In this document: one piece after another, positions 33,401 to 44,366 of the stretch | Layout of the letters: every line of letters begins with the position of its first letter | Position numbering within the stretch: position 1 is the first letter of the stretch | NCBI GenBank assembly: GCA_963931865.1 | Contig: OZ007507.1 | Span: 3,998,077-4,062,076, forward strand | DNA length: 64,000 nt | Source of the DNA: Axinella damicornis | Taxonomy: Eukaryota; Porifera; Demospongiae; Axinellida; Axinellidae | Direction of reading: 5' to 3' | Translations under genes and position numbers: made by a program | Notes under the pieces: generated by a model | Databases searched by the model: none | What the model saw: only the letters and a program-made list of their open reading frames with translations | Told to the model about the DNA's origin: nothing

Positions 33401-36400
33401 CTAGAAGGTCTGCACTGTTTTCAAAAGAGGAGCCTGGGGGTGGGAAGAACAATCATCAACACTGGTGCGGTAGGTCTCATATCCTCTCACCAGCACACAA
33501 ACCCATTTACTGTGGTGATGTACCGATAACCAATCCAACAACATGGATTATTACATGACAGCCCTCCACATGGTCGGGCCAATACTGCCAGCATTGAAGG
33601 CTTGAACTGAATATTGCCCTCCCTCTCGTGCGCAACAATATATTTGTGCTTAAATTTTATCCACATAGTCCCCACTGCCGAATGTTCTACATCGGTCACA
33701 GTAGGAAGCAATTCTACCGATACACTTAGCATCATTCCTAGTACCCCATTTTTTTCTGTCCTTCGGTTTGCGTTGATGGATGCGGAAGAGTGGCGAAGCA
33801 AAAAACGGGGAAGGCCTGGTATTATCCATCAAATGATTGATGTCAGGTGGACGTAGGCCCAACAACTAAGTTTAACAAGTGAGTCTTTAAAAGACTTGAT
33901 GTGTCTCGGCACGACTTGGTATCAGCTAGAATCATGCAGAGGACATGGCAGCTGCTTAACCCTTTATTATGACTGCAAAACCTGTTAGCTACGAGACTTT
34001 CAGCTCAAGTGAGCGTCTGTGTGAGCAAGGGGTGGGTCAGGAATGTTCACCCAAAGGGTGAAAGCAGTCTGGGCTTGATGTGTAGTCAACACCTTGGCCA
34101 ATTCTTTCAGCACTTATCTATAGGCCTATAGCTAGCTAGCTAGAGCTGAGTGAGCTTTAGTATGCACTTGGGATGGCTGAGTGCAGCACACTGGATGGGC
34201 CAGTGAGTATTCATTGTCCTGAATTCATTGTCCTGAATTAAGTATTAGAGCTACGTAGCAGCAGTCTTGGTAAGAGGATTCATGAGCAGCCATTCAAACC
34301 CATAATCAATTTTGAAGATCTACTTGCAGGCTATAAATACGTTTGACACCCTATTAAGGGTGTAGAGCATGCATGCAGCACTTGCGCGGGCGCATTGCGA
34401 AAAGCGACGTACCACGTACGTACGTACGTACGTACGTACGTACGTACGCACGTACGTACGTACGTACCTACGCATCCAGCACTGTGTCTCGGCACTTCGG
34501 TGCCGAGACAAAAACTGGCCAAAGAAGTTGTGTAGATCGTATGGGAATGTTGACTAGCCACAGAGCGTTTCGAACCAAGCCGACTGGGTGATGAACTGCT
34601 TCAGGACTTGCTGAAATGACTACGGGCCCCGCCCTCCCTACGTCCACCTGACGTGTGAGTGACAAATGATACCAGGCCTTCCTCATTCTTCGCCGGCTCT
34701 TCCGCATCCGTGTATTATTGTCAAAGCAAACCGAAGAACAGAAAGAACGGGGTAGGCCTGGGAACGAGGGATACAATACACTGACGACATTCTAACATTG
34801 GTACCAATACCAATGCTCATATTACATCACTACCAGGATGCATATCCTCTTACTTCTCTTTCTGAGTCCTGGTAAGTCACTCTCCGAGCTAGTGGTGGAG
34901 GTGATCTCACAGTCACTGGAATCCTCCTCCTCCTCCTCCTCTTCACCCAGCTCCTCCAGGTTTAACACCGGAGGCTTGGTCCCTGAAATCCATCCCTCCT
35001 CCTTCACAGGCTGCTCAGCTACGTGCTCGCTCAAGGCCTGCACTTCAAGTGGTGATTGTCTACCCATCTCCACATACTCATGAACCTTGGAAGTGGCATC
35101 TGGCTCTTCTACAACTGCATGCTGCGGTTCTCCCATAGAATTCTCCACGACTTTAATCTCAGAGTCCTTTCCCACTCTCTCCTCCTCCTTCCCTGCTCTC
35201 TCCTCCTCCTTCCCCACTCTCTCCTCCCCCTCCCCCAACCTATCCTCCTCCCTTCCGACTCTTTCATCCTCCTTCCTCGCTCTCTCCTCCTCCTTTCGTG
35301 CTCTCTCTTCCTCCTTCCTTGCTCTTTCCTCCTCCTTCCCCAACATATCACTCTTAAAGCTCTCAAGGGAATGAGTACTGTCGTGACACGGGTCATCCAA
35401 AGTTGTCTCACTAAAACCCACGCCCTCGCTACTGTCAAAGGAGTCATCAATTTCATACCCTGCTGCTCGGATCTCATTATCCAGGCTCAAGTCCAAATCC
35501 CCACCACTGAGACTAGTCCGGGGACTGGCCATACGCAACCTGTGCACCGGACTCTTCACCCTCTCTCCCCTGAACCGCCTCCCACCCGACACAGGACGGT
35601 GGTGCCTCACTGATAAAACCTCTGCTCTGTGAAACTCCAGCGGCTCGTCCGTCTGCAGACCAACCTCGGTGACACGAGGACGGGGCACTGACTTGGACTG
35701 TAGCTCTTCCACAGCCACTTGGAGCTCTCGGCACTGCCGCTCCTTCTCACTGACAATGCTCTCCAGATGCAGCACCTGCCGCTGAGGAAAGAGCAACAAA
35801 GGAACAGTGCATACCATGCGGCAGTTAGCCCACCCCACTCTGACCGTAAGGGAACAGCCATGTTGATCTTGGTACTAGTTGGTAGCCAATATGGACATCG
35901 TTGACCCTAGTCTACCTAGTAGACCATTCCCTTGCTGCACAGGAAGTTTGGGGCGAGGAATGGTCTAGCCTGATAGACTATGTTGGTCCTAAACGTGTCT
36001 TGATTTATCAAGGTGTCCCCAATAATGACTTGATCAAGTATCCAAAATGTCTCAAATCTGAGAGTGGCTCCCTCCTCCTGAGGGTCACTCACCACACAGT
36101 GACCCTTGTAGCATCAGTAAAGCCAATGTTGGCTGAGAAGGCCATGGTTCTGGCATGTTTGAAACTCGACACTGAACATTCAGATATTGAACAGGTAAAC
36201 GCATGCTTTCTGATGAAGATGGCAGAGAGCAGTGGAAATGCAGTAATAAAGAGCTTGTCTGGGGAAGTCTAAACAGCTCTAAGTTAGACTTCAGCCACAA
36301 AACTACAGGAGTCTTACTTGAGTTCCAATGTCTATATAATCATTCCTACATCATTGAACAGCGCATAAAAGGATGTGGCAATAAACTACACATACCTTTG

Positions 36401-38510
36401 TTGTTTGTAGGTCTTGCTCCCTCTTCTCAAGGGACGTGGTCACGTTCCGGCACTCCTGCAAGGGACAGAGCGGAATGAGGACATCACACAACAAACCATT
36501 AAACAATCTCGGGGTGTTGCCGAGTGCATCAACAAACAGTATGGTTTCCTGCAGCTGCGTAATATCATGCAGTGAATTGCAGTTGTGTTTGAAAATTTGC
36601 ACAACATGGATTAGTATGGAGTCCACGCGCTCACCGCATGCAACGTTAGGTTCACTGAGTTTCTCTGTAATGTGCCACAGCTAGCGTGTGACCATCAGGT
36701 ACGGAATACTTTTGTGAGTCCGTACAGAACCATGCAGTGTACAGAACCATGCAGTGTATGGAATTTCTAATGCAACTTGCAATCCACTGTACAATTTCGT
36801 GGCTGCTTGCCGTAATCAGTACTTTCACTTATGCTATATGTACATGTAAGGGCACAGCATTGCAAAATGTAAATGTAATTCGCTGTACAGTCGACTTCAG
36901 TTCTGTCTGAACATTGTGTATTCTGGAATCATGCTGTTAGTGCTTCAGTGGTGAGAACTTCCTGTGGGTGGAGCTTCACGGAAGCTACACAACCCAGAAC
37001 ACAGTGGAGTGTATGAGCTATGTGGGCACTCTGGTGAGCCTCATACTTGCAGAACATTTTCCGTACAAAGAACTGAAATCAACTGTTGTACAGTATGCGA
37101 CGAAAAGCTGGGGAGGAGCCTGGAACGAGGCTGAATCCACATACATGGAGAAGTGACACACATTCACCAAGATAGGTGTAGTGACTTTACACAGCTTGCT
37201 AACGCAGAACCAAAACTTTTTTGAGTTTCGTCACGAGCGATATCATTTGATCAATGTACCACATTGCTTGTCCAAGCATCCTCACAGCAACAAACACATC
37301 TCCAACCCGAGGTTCCCACGCAGCCTGGTAAACATGGTAGCCACGGTTACTACAGTCAAGGAGAGATGTGACGTTTCTGCTCACTACTGCCCATGCAGGA
37401 ATAGCACTGTCTTCATGGCATTCCATTTCCACATACTGTAGCATCGTAAGGTTTGATTGTTTATAAACAAGTGGTGTCACATGCGCATATAATTTGCCAC
37501 AGCCTAAATATCAGTGGGAATCGAATTTGGAAATGTTTTCATGGTTTGCCAAATTGCCAAATTAAAGTCTTCGCCAAACTTTCCCTCAGTGTGTATACAC
37601 AATCGAACATAATACTAAAAGGGTTCACCAGCAGCGTTGGCATGGAAACGGTTGAGCACAATTTGTGTAAACATTGTACTTGGCCTCGTTCCTATGCCCT
37701 CGTCCAGTTTTCATCGCTTGCAGTATGGAAAAGCGGGGGCTGGTAAGTTTCCTTATGTGAGCATGACATAATCTACAAAAGTAACGGCAAAACTGTCAGA
37801 ACGAGGATGCTACGTTTTGTGCGTTGTTCAACCCACCTACACGTTCAATACTCAATGCGTATGACAGTTGCCCCTGCTAGCTAGATACACGTGGTATGTT
37901 ACCTGGTGCCTTCGCTCTTCTTGCTATTCTGAGCCCCAGTACACTCAGTGTCTTTCTACCCTTGACGTCACTCATGTGATAAAACTTAACATGCCCTCTC
38001 CGACTCAACCATACTGCAAGCAACGGAAAGCTGGGTGGGGCCTGGGAACGAGGCTATAAACATGGTAGGAGGCTTGTATTAGCCAATGGCTACATCCTTG
38101 TATCCTTTGTGTATCTCATGATCACAAGAATTATTATAGAAAAAAAGAAAAGAAGGTGACTGTGCAATCCACTCACAAGCTCCAGCTGGCAGATCTCGGT
38201 GTCCTTGCTGTTGAGGGCACCTCTAACCTCCGCCACCTCCCTCTCCAGCTCAGAGCAATGGTCTTGCGCCCCTTCCATCTCCTGGATTGCTACCTTGGCC
38301 GTCTCCAGCTGCTGCGTGAGCTGCCTCACCCGGTGCTGCGAGGAGGACTGCACCTCCTCAAGGTCGCGGAGAGTGCTCTCGAGGGAGGCCTTCAGAGAAA
38401 CGGCCTCAGACTCAAACTTTTTGTGAGAGGTATGTGGAGTAATGCAAGGTGTGTGGAACATGTGTGGTGTGTGTGTGGAATGAGGGTTTCGTGTAGGGGA
38501 CGTCTTTCGA

Positions 38511-38542
<32 letters not shown>

Positions 38543-41500
38543 CTCCCGCTCCCGCTCCCAGGTGCTCGGTCGCCTGGGAATGAGGCTACATGATACTATA
38601 CACAAGTGAATGGAGGGGTCCGTGATGATTCTACTGTAGCGATATATATACTCCTTAATGAATATCACATCGCTGGTACTTTCCTAACATCACCAGCCAT
38701 TGGGGTCCACGACACCACCAGAAACCTCAGAGGCCTAAATTTCTTGGGGAGCATATCCCCAGACCTCGCCAAACCCCTGAGCAGCATGTTTACAGGAGGA
38801 AGTAAATCCCAACCTGTGTCAGTTGTTTGACTTGGGTCTTCAAGCTGTCATTCTCACCCACCAGGCTCTCGTTCTCCTTCCTCAGAGCCTCCACTGCCTC
38901 TGACGAGGACGCCACCTGCTTCCCTTGCTTCTGGATGGACACACCCTCTACTTTCATCTCCCCACTCCTTGGCTGGTCCACTTCCTCCCGTTGAGACGAT
39001 CGCAGCTCCTCCAGCTGCCTCCTGAGCACCTGGTTGTCCTCTGCCAGCTGCCGTGTTCTCTCGAGCTCACTATGGGACACACCTTCCACATCCTCTGGAG
39101 CATCAGGCAGTTTCTGAGGTGGAAATATTGGCACACTGAGGTGATCACGGTGATGGCTGAACGAAAGTTCAATGTATTGGGGCGAGCCTGAGCGAGCCCC
39201 GCACCAGCGTGACTTCATTACGCAGTGCATGTGTATGTTTGATGTTTGATGGATCTTGCACTTACCGTAAATTTTAAATTAGCAAATTTCACTTGCACGT
39301 GCACAATAATATTCAAATTCAACAACTCGACGAACCGTCTAGCTACCTGTTCGACGAACGATGGCGACAACAAAAACGGAGACCACTCGTGGACATACAT
39401 GTAGGCTAGAGCACCATGAACATTCTTCCTCCTCGGTGGCGACACTGACAAAGACGGAGACAGCTCGTGGACCTACATGTACCACCATGGCCGGGGTGAC
39501 GCTGCTAGACTGCTTCAGCTATAGCTACATGTAGGTAGCTATAAACGCTAACCTGACTCACAGTTGCTGTGATGTGCACGAGTGTATGTTTCAAGAGTGC
39601 CATAATTTCTGTGCTCATTGCCCGGTCACATTCTGATGTGAATGCAACTGCTCCTTGCATGTCCTGCACACACATGCACTTCGCTCAGGCTCGCCCTCCA
39701 ATGTCCTGCATTCCACTAGTATACGTACAGTTTGTACATGTACATGTATAGTGTACGTACAGTTTGTACATGCATGTAGCTCATTTTGCATCCAGAGCAC
39801 GCTCTCCTCTCTCACTCACTCACTCAAACACACACACACACACACACTTACAGCATAGAGTCTGGTGATAACCCTCTCCATGCGCAGCTTCTCCATTGCC
39901 ATAGCTCTCATCTTCTTCTCCAGCTCGGGGGAAGTCTCGTGTGAAGTCTCGTGTGAACGCCCTCCCGCCTCAAACTACAGACAAGGGAGGAAGGAATGCC
40001 ATTACACATAATACCCATCACACAGACAAACCTTAATGTGAACTCAGAATTTGAAATTGTCCTTTCAGAACAGCTAACGAGAAGGAGCTTCCAACCACGA
40101 GAACAAGTCTGGTATAATAGTGCTTGTCGTTGACCATATACGGCAAGTGGGAATCTGTACTGTGGTGACACGAAAGTCGAACCAGTGTGCCGAAGGCTGG
40201 CTCTTGATATGTAAAAGTTTCCAAATAAGGGCACGGTTGGGTTGCTGATGTTTGACTGAACATGTTCTGTGGCTATAATGCTAACTTGGAACCTCCTTCT
40301 CGTTATGGGCTCCTGACATACTTCACCCAATGGTTTCTGCAATACCCCCTCCTCCCTCGCACACATACCACACACCTTTGCTACCCGTTTCTTGAGGCCA
40401 TCAATCTCCCTGTCCTTGGCATGGATCTGCTTGGTATACTCCATGATGTCCTTGGCATGATGTCGGGAGAGGGTTTTACGCAACTGCTGCTCCGCGTCGG
40501 CGGGAGTAACAGTCTGCTTTTGCTGGAGAAGTGTGAGTGTGTGAGGGGAGGTGTAAGTGAGAGGGGAAGTGTGAGAGTGTGAGGGAGGTGTGAGGAGGGA
40601 AGGATGCATGTGTGTGTGTGAGGAGGGAGGGTAAGATGCACAAAGAGAAGGATGTGTATGAGGAGGGAGTGAGCAGAGAAGGATGTATGTGTGTGTGTGA
40701 GGAGGGAGGTAAGACGGGGGTACATGTGAGGGGGGAGTGGAGGGAAGAATATGTGATGGAAGGGATATGTTGTAAGCGAGCAATGAGGGAGGGCAAGATG
40801 GGGGAGAGATAAGAGAGGAAGGGTAAGATGTGTGGAGGGTTATGAGGGATGTAGTGTGTGTGTGAGGAGGAAGGGTAAGATGTGGGGAAGGTGGGGAGGG
40901 ATGTAGTGTGTGTGTGAGGAGGATGTGGGGAGGGTGGGGAGGGATGTAGTGTGTGTGAGGAGGAAGGGTAAGATGTGTGGAGGGTTAGCAGGGATATGTG
41001 TGTATAGTAAGTTGTGTTTGTGAGCAGTGCGAACGTGTAAAGAGGCAATTACATGAGTGCAGTACAGTCTTCAGCCAAGAGCTGACAGTGTCGCAGCAGT
41101 CTCACAGGAAACATCTCACACAGCATACAACTCACCAGCTGCTCGTTCTCAATCCTGAGAGACTTGTACTTGTCGTCCAACTGCTTGGCCAGCGCAACCA
41201 GGTCAGCATTTCTCTTCCGAACCTTCTTCAATTTCTCCTCCATTTGCTTGCTGCTCTTGCCCTCCCCGTCACTGTCATGGGTCCGCTTCTTGCGCTGTAT
41301 GAGGTGTACATCACCGGAATGTCTACTACAGCAATACATGACCAATGTACATGTACTAGCAAAAGTTGTCCATTCTGTACAACTGATAATCATCAGATAC
41401 CGCAGTCGTTCCACTAATAAACTAAGTACCTTCACCTAAGGTTCAAACAGCAGAATGTAGTCTGTGCAATGCTTCGTGCTCCCCCCCACCTCAACTTTCC

Positions 41501-44055
41501 TGGCCTGATGTGGTCATCAAATTCTTTGATCTGGTCATATATTTTTTATGGCCCCTCACCCGTAGCCTCGGTCCCAGGCTCTCTCCTGAGGAGAGAGCCT
41601 AGGAACGAGGCTACCTCCACCCACCTCCCTATCAGTATTGGGGGAAACACAATGCTGCATTAGTGCCCAAAGGAGGTTTCCATAATAGACATAGCCTTGT
41701 TCCCAGGCTCCACCAGAAATGAGCCAGGAATTACAATGTCATGGCGGTATATACAATTATTGTAGTGGCAAAATGTTGCCCCAAAATGTTGCCTGGCTCT
41801 AATCCATGCCAGCTTACACTACAGCTCCTTTGGAGGACAGATTTAGGCTAACACATTTTGAGGTGCGCTAAGGAGAACAAATCCTTGTAAAATGTTTGCC
41901 TATGCCTATATTGTGACAAGGAGCCAACAGGAAGCTCTTCTTGCAGGCTTCTGCTACACCTGTAGCAGATTAGGTGCGATTAGCATATCACTCCATGAAA
42001 ACAGACATGCACCTGTATCCTATCCTCCAAGAGTGCACGATGACATCAATGACAATGAGGTCATCATGCACTCTTGATGATGTAAATTTGCTCACAAGAG
42101 ATGCATTCTCTTGCTTGAGTTCTGATCTCTCTTCCTCCAGTTTTCTCACAAGAGCATCCAGTTCCTCCACACGCTTTTGCAACAGCCCACCAGGACCACC
42201 TGGTTGTGAGCGTGGAGGTGTCTATGGTGGAAGAGAAGCAGGAGAGGGAGAAGAAAAGGGGGAAAGAAGGAGAGAGGGAGGAAGGGTAAGGAGAGAGAGG
42301 GATGAGAAGAGGGGGAGGGAGGGAAGGGAGGGGGTAAGGAAGGAGAGAGAGAGATGAGGAGAGGGGGAGAGAGGGAGGGAGGGGAGGGAGGGAGGGAGGA
42401 GAAGTTAAGCTCAAAGTAGCTGATACTACACAATGTCATTGCAACATAATTATGCACAGTGAAGGGTCATGATGGTGTAGCATAGCCTAGCCTCGTTCCC
42501 AGGCTCCTCCCCAGCTTTTTGTCGCATAGGCTAGCATAGCCAGGCACAATGTAATCTCGGTGTACATAACAGACAGATCACGGTATGTAGTGTTTTATGG
42601 ATTACAAACGACCTGAGACATGAGTTTGTCAGCCCGAGACAGAAGGCTATCAGCCCAAGGCGAGGGGCATTTATAACCCATAAAGCATGTGCATGGCGTG
42701 CCCTATCTGCTATATCCCCAGGCCGTAAATCACACTGTGTGTGTATACACTATATTGCACACCCTGGTATTTCCATAGCGTGCATCCCACTGAACATTAT
42801 GTCTGGGGCTGGGCCGGCTACTCTACAGGGCCTATACAGTTATGACCACCCAACAATACCAGTAGATACCACAATCAACAACTACTGTATTACTACAATG
42901 CATGATTGGAGGGTATGGACACATCATTTCTCCCCAACACACGGAGACTCCTCCTAGCCACCAATACTGTTACCACAGTAACACAACAACATAAGACCAC
43001 GACACACAATTCTCCAATTGCCTACCCAGACAGGCCCATAATACCACTTCCTGATTCAGGCAACCATGCAGCAGTATTTTAAGGTCTAGTTTTTATTGGG
43101 GGGAAGTTATAGCAATGAATTCAAATGTACACACTGATGTCAGATCTATCATTCCCCCACACTATCCTCCCCCTCACTCATAAGAACATACCCGTAGTGT
43201 CCCTCCAGTGGTGTCAAGCTGAGAGGTGATACTCACGTTCTGGACACTCTTCACGTGGGCTAGCTCTTCCGCAATTGCCTCCTTCTCCAGAAGCACCATG
43301 TCTGCACGGTACTCCACTGTGTGAAGGTCTTGGTCCCTCTCCATGATCATCCGCTCCGCAAGCCGCAGCTGGGCCATGTCACGTGATGCTTCCGATTGGT
43401 GCTTCTTCATCAGACTCCCAATCTCTGCCTCGTGCTCGTGCTTCATCCGTCGCAAGAGTTCAATCTGTGAACGATTCTCCTTTGTCAAATTTCGGACCTG
43501 ATCTTCAAGTCTCTCATTCTGCTCCCCAAGCATAAACACCTCATTTTTTAATTTTGCGTCCCGAGCAGCCAATTCATCCTCTTGAAACACCTCTTGGAAC
43601 TCACTGTAAATGCGCTTTCTCTCCACTTCGATAGCTACCCTCAAACTATCATCTCTGTCATGCTCCATCCTACGCTGAACTCTCCTAATCTCTTCGTTCT
43701 TCTCCCTCTCAAGAGTCTTCAACTCATGGTCGTTCTGTCTAAGTAACCTCTCCTCGACTCGCTTGATCTCAGCCAACTTCTCCTGGTTTTTCAGGATGTT
43801 TGCTGATTCTACGCTGGTCTCCAATTTCCTAGCATGCTCTTCCCTCATCCTCTTCAGTTCAATCTCATGGTCTCTGTGCAACTGCCTAATTTTCTGTTTC
43901 TCTGCCTCTAGTTCCCATTTGAGTTTGGACACCTGCTTCCGGAGTTCATCGATCGTTCGAGCACCAGCAGGATCTGTGGTTTCAGCAGGGAGTGCTCTTC
44001 CCTCACAGAGAATATCCCGAAATATTTTCTCCGATTGTGCCATTACTCTCTGCAC
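25551..44055 (-). CDS. RIM-binding protein homologue (18 exons, 1706 aa from the ATG at 44043)
   Basis: Exons: 44043-43237, 42221-42096, 41294-41136, 40522-40376, 39974-39852, 39113-38814, 38416-38177, 36455-36396, 35781-34854, 33433-33143, 33061-32766, 32576-32498, 31731-30913, 30832-30720, 29418-29259, 28027-27834, 27252-27091, 25667-25551. Every junction keeps phase. Residues 1-650 are mostly coiled coil. A charged region holds a (R/K)KEEERA repeat. SH3-1 is near 990-1057 (ELFVSAGDYLYVYGDIDEDG), FN3-1 1085-1186, FN3-2 1187-1290, an HVTQNED heptad repeat about 1345-1440, SH3-2 1462-1530 (DEDGFFEGDICG), SH3-3 1575-1640 (ELSFKEGDILTVYG). Bilaterian RIM-BPs share SH3-FN3-SH3-SH3 order, usually with three FN3 domains. 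They link RIM and voltage-gated calcium channels at active zones. An alternative in-frame ATG lies at 44055. Start and weak donors need cDNA support. Confidence 0.87.
26025..26698. mobile_element. 674-bp Mutator-like MITE with 9-bp target duplication
   Basis: Terminal inverted repeats of about 60 bp begin GGCCGTGGTGAAAACC and contain tandem CCGGA/CGGAC units. GGTTGTACT flanks both ends (26016-26024 and 26699-26707), a 9-bp duplication as made by Mutator-like elements. It sits in the last intron of the RIM-BP gene. No transposase is encoded. Confidence 0.88.
26826..26884. repeat. Fold-back palindrome, TAGCCTCGTTCCCAGG family
   Basis: Outer arms TAGCCTCGTTCCCAGG and CCTGGGAACGAGGCTA. The inner stem (CTCCTCCCCC against GGGGGGAG) is private to this copy. 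It lies in a RIM-BP intron. Confidence 0.9.
27336..27413. repeat. (GT)n microsatellite in RIM-BP intron
   Basis: About 38 uninterrupted GT units. The cysteine/valine reading frames across it are artefacts. Confidence 0.95.
27511..27775. mobile_element. TA-flanked MITE, ACCGTAGTCGCGCG family, copy 2
   Basis: Begins with CACGCGTTATTAGGCACA and ends CGCCTAATAATGCGCAACTACGGT. The core matches copies 1 and 3 but is inverted in part. It lies within a RIM-BP intron. Confidence 0.65.
28034..28244. repeat. (GGGA)n purine microsatellite
   Basis: About 210 bp of GGGA/GGAGGGA units directly upstream (minus sense) of the acceptor of RIM-BP exon 16. It therefore acts as a CCCT polypyrimidine tract on the transcript. 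Confidence 0.9.
29490..29858. repeat. Minisatellite in RIM-BP intron
   Basis: Imperfect units built from GTCAAGCATGTACCCCGG and GTCAACACTGTACTTCGG alternate over about 370 bp. No splice or coding role is apparent. Confidence 0.85.
29875..29914. repeat. Fold-back palindrome, TAGCCTCGTTCCCAGG family
   Basis: A nearly perfect 40-bp palindrome with inner stem GCC/GGC and a minimal loop. Confidence 0.9.
31829..32034. repeat. Two fold-back palindromes (31829-31872 and 31980-32034)
   Basis: Both have TAGCCTCG(T/A)TCCCAGG left arms and CTGGGAATGAGGCTA right arms, and lie 107 bp apart in the same RIM-BP intron. Flanking bases also repeat (TTCAGGGTAGTCTGAGG occurs near 31721 and 31888), so a local segmental duplication may have copied the first. 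Confidence 0.85.
32630..32702. repeat. Fold-back element, TAGCCTCGTTCCCAGG family
   Basis: Left arm TAGCCTCGTTCCCAGG and right arm GAGGAACGAGGCTA bound a mostly unpaired 40-bp interior. Confidence 0.75.
34408..34469. repeat. (TACG)n microsatellite
   Basis: About 15 CGTA/TACG units in the RIM-BP intron between exons 9 and 10. Confidence 0.9.
38512..38541. repeat. C30 homopolymer
   Basis: Thirty C followed by CGCTCCCGCTCCCG units, next to a single right arm of the fold-back family (CCTGGGAATGAGGCTA). It lies in a RIM-BP intron. Confidence 0.9.
40530..41000. repeat. Purine-rich low-complexity tract (GTGTGAGGAGGAAGGGTAAGAT-like)
   Basis: Irregular repeats of GTGTGTGAGGAGG and GGGTAAGATG fill most of the intron between RIM-BP exons 3 and 4. 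Reading frames across it are artefacts. Confidence 0.8.
41563..41613. repeat. Fold-back palindrome with private inner stem
   Basis: Outer arm TAGCCTCGGTCCCAGG; inner stem CTCTCTCCTGAGGAGAGAG is fully self-complementary and unlike other copies. Confidence 0.9.
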
Positions 44056-44366
44056 CAGGAATACCTGTGGAGCTTACTGCATCAGCAGAATATCAATATG
44101 ATTTCGTCTACGTTCCCTACTGTCGCTTTCATGCGGAAGAAAGGAGTGGTATGCTGCAGGTAGAACTCATACAGTCTGGTTGTTCCTCTTGATTGAAGAT
44201 GGACGACTAGCAGCACAGCTATGTGCCCAGGAACGGAGTGACAAATTTGGTTGTTTGACGGCCATATTCAGATTTACCGCCCACGTGATCATCCTTCGTG
44301 GGGGTTCCGCCCCCACTCCAATTTTACGAAATGGAAAATTTAAAACAATGTGGTGGAAATTGAAAG
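44056..44366. promoter_or_regulatory. Divergent promoter region, RIM-BP / F-box gene
   Basis: About 311 bp separate the first ATG of the RIM-BP gene (minus) from that of the F-box gene (plus). The interval has mixed GC content and no TATA box that I can see. A shared bidirectional promoter is inferred from distance. Confidence 0.45.

Noticed and set aside
40476..41048. 190-aa Ser/Pro/His-rich ORF
   Set aside because: It spans the purine-rich low-complexity intron; only the part from 40522 down to 40376 is a coding exon, in another frame.
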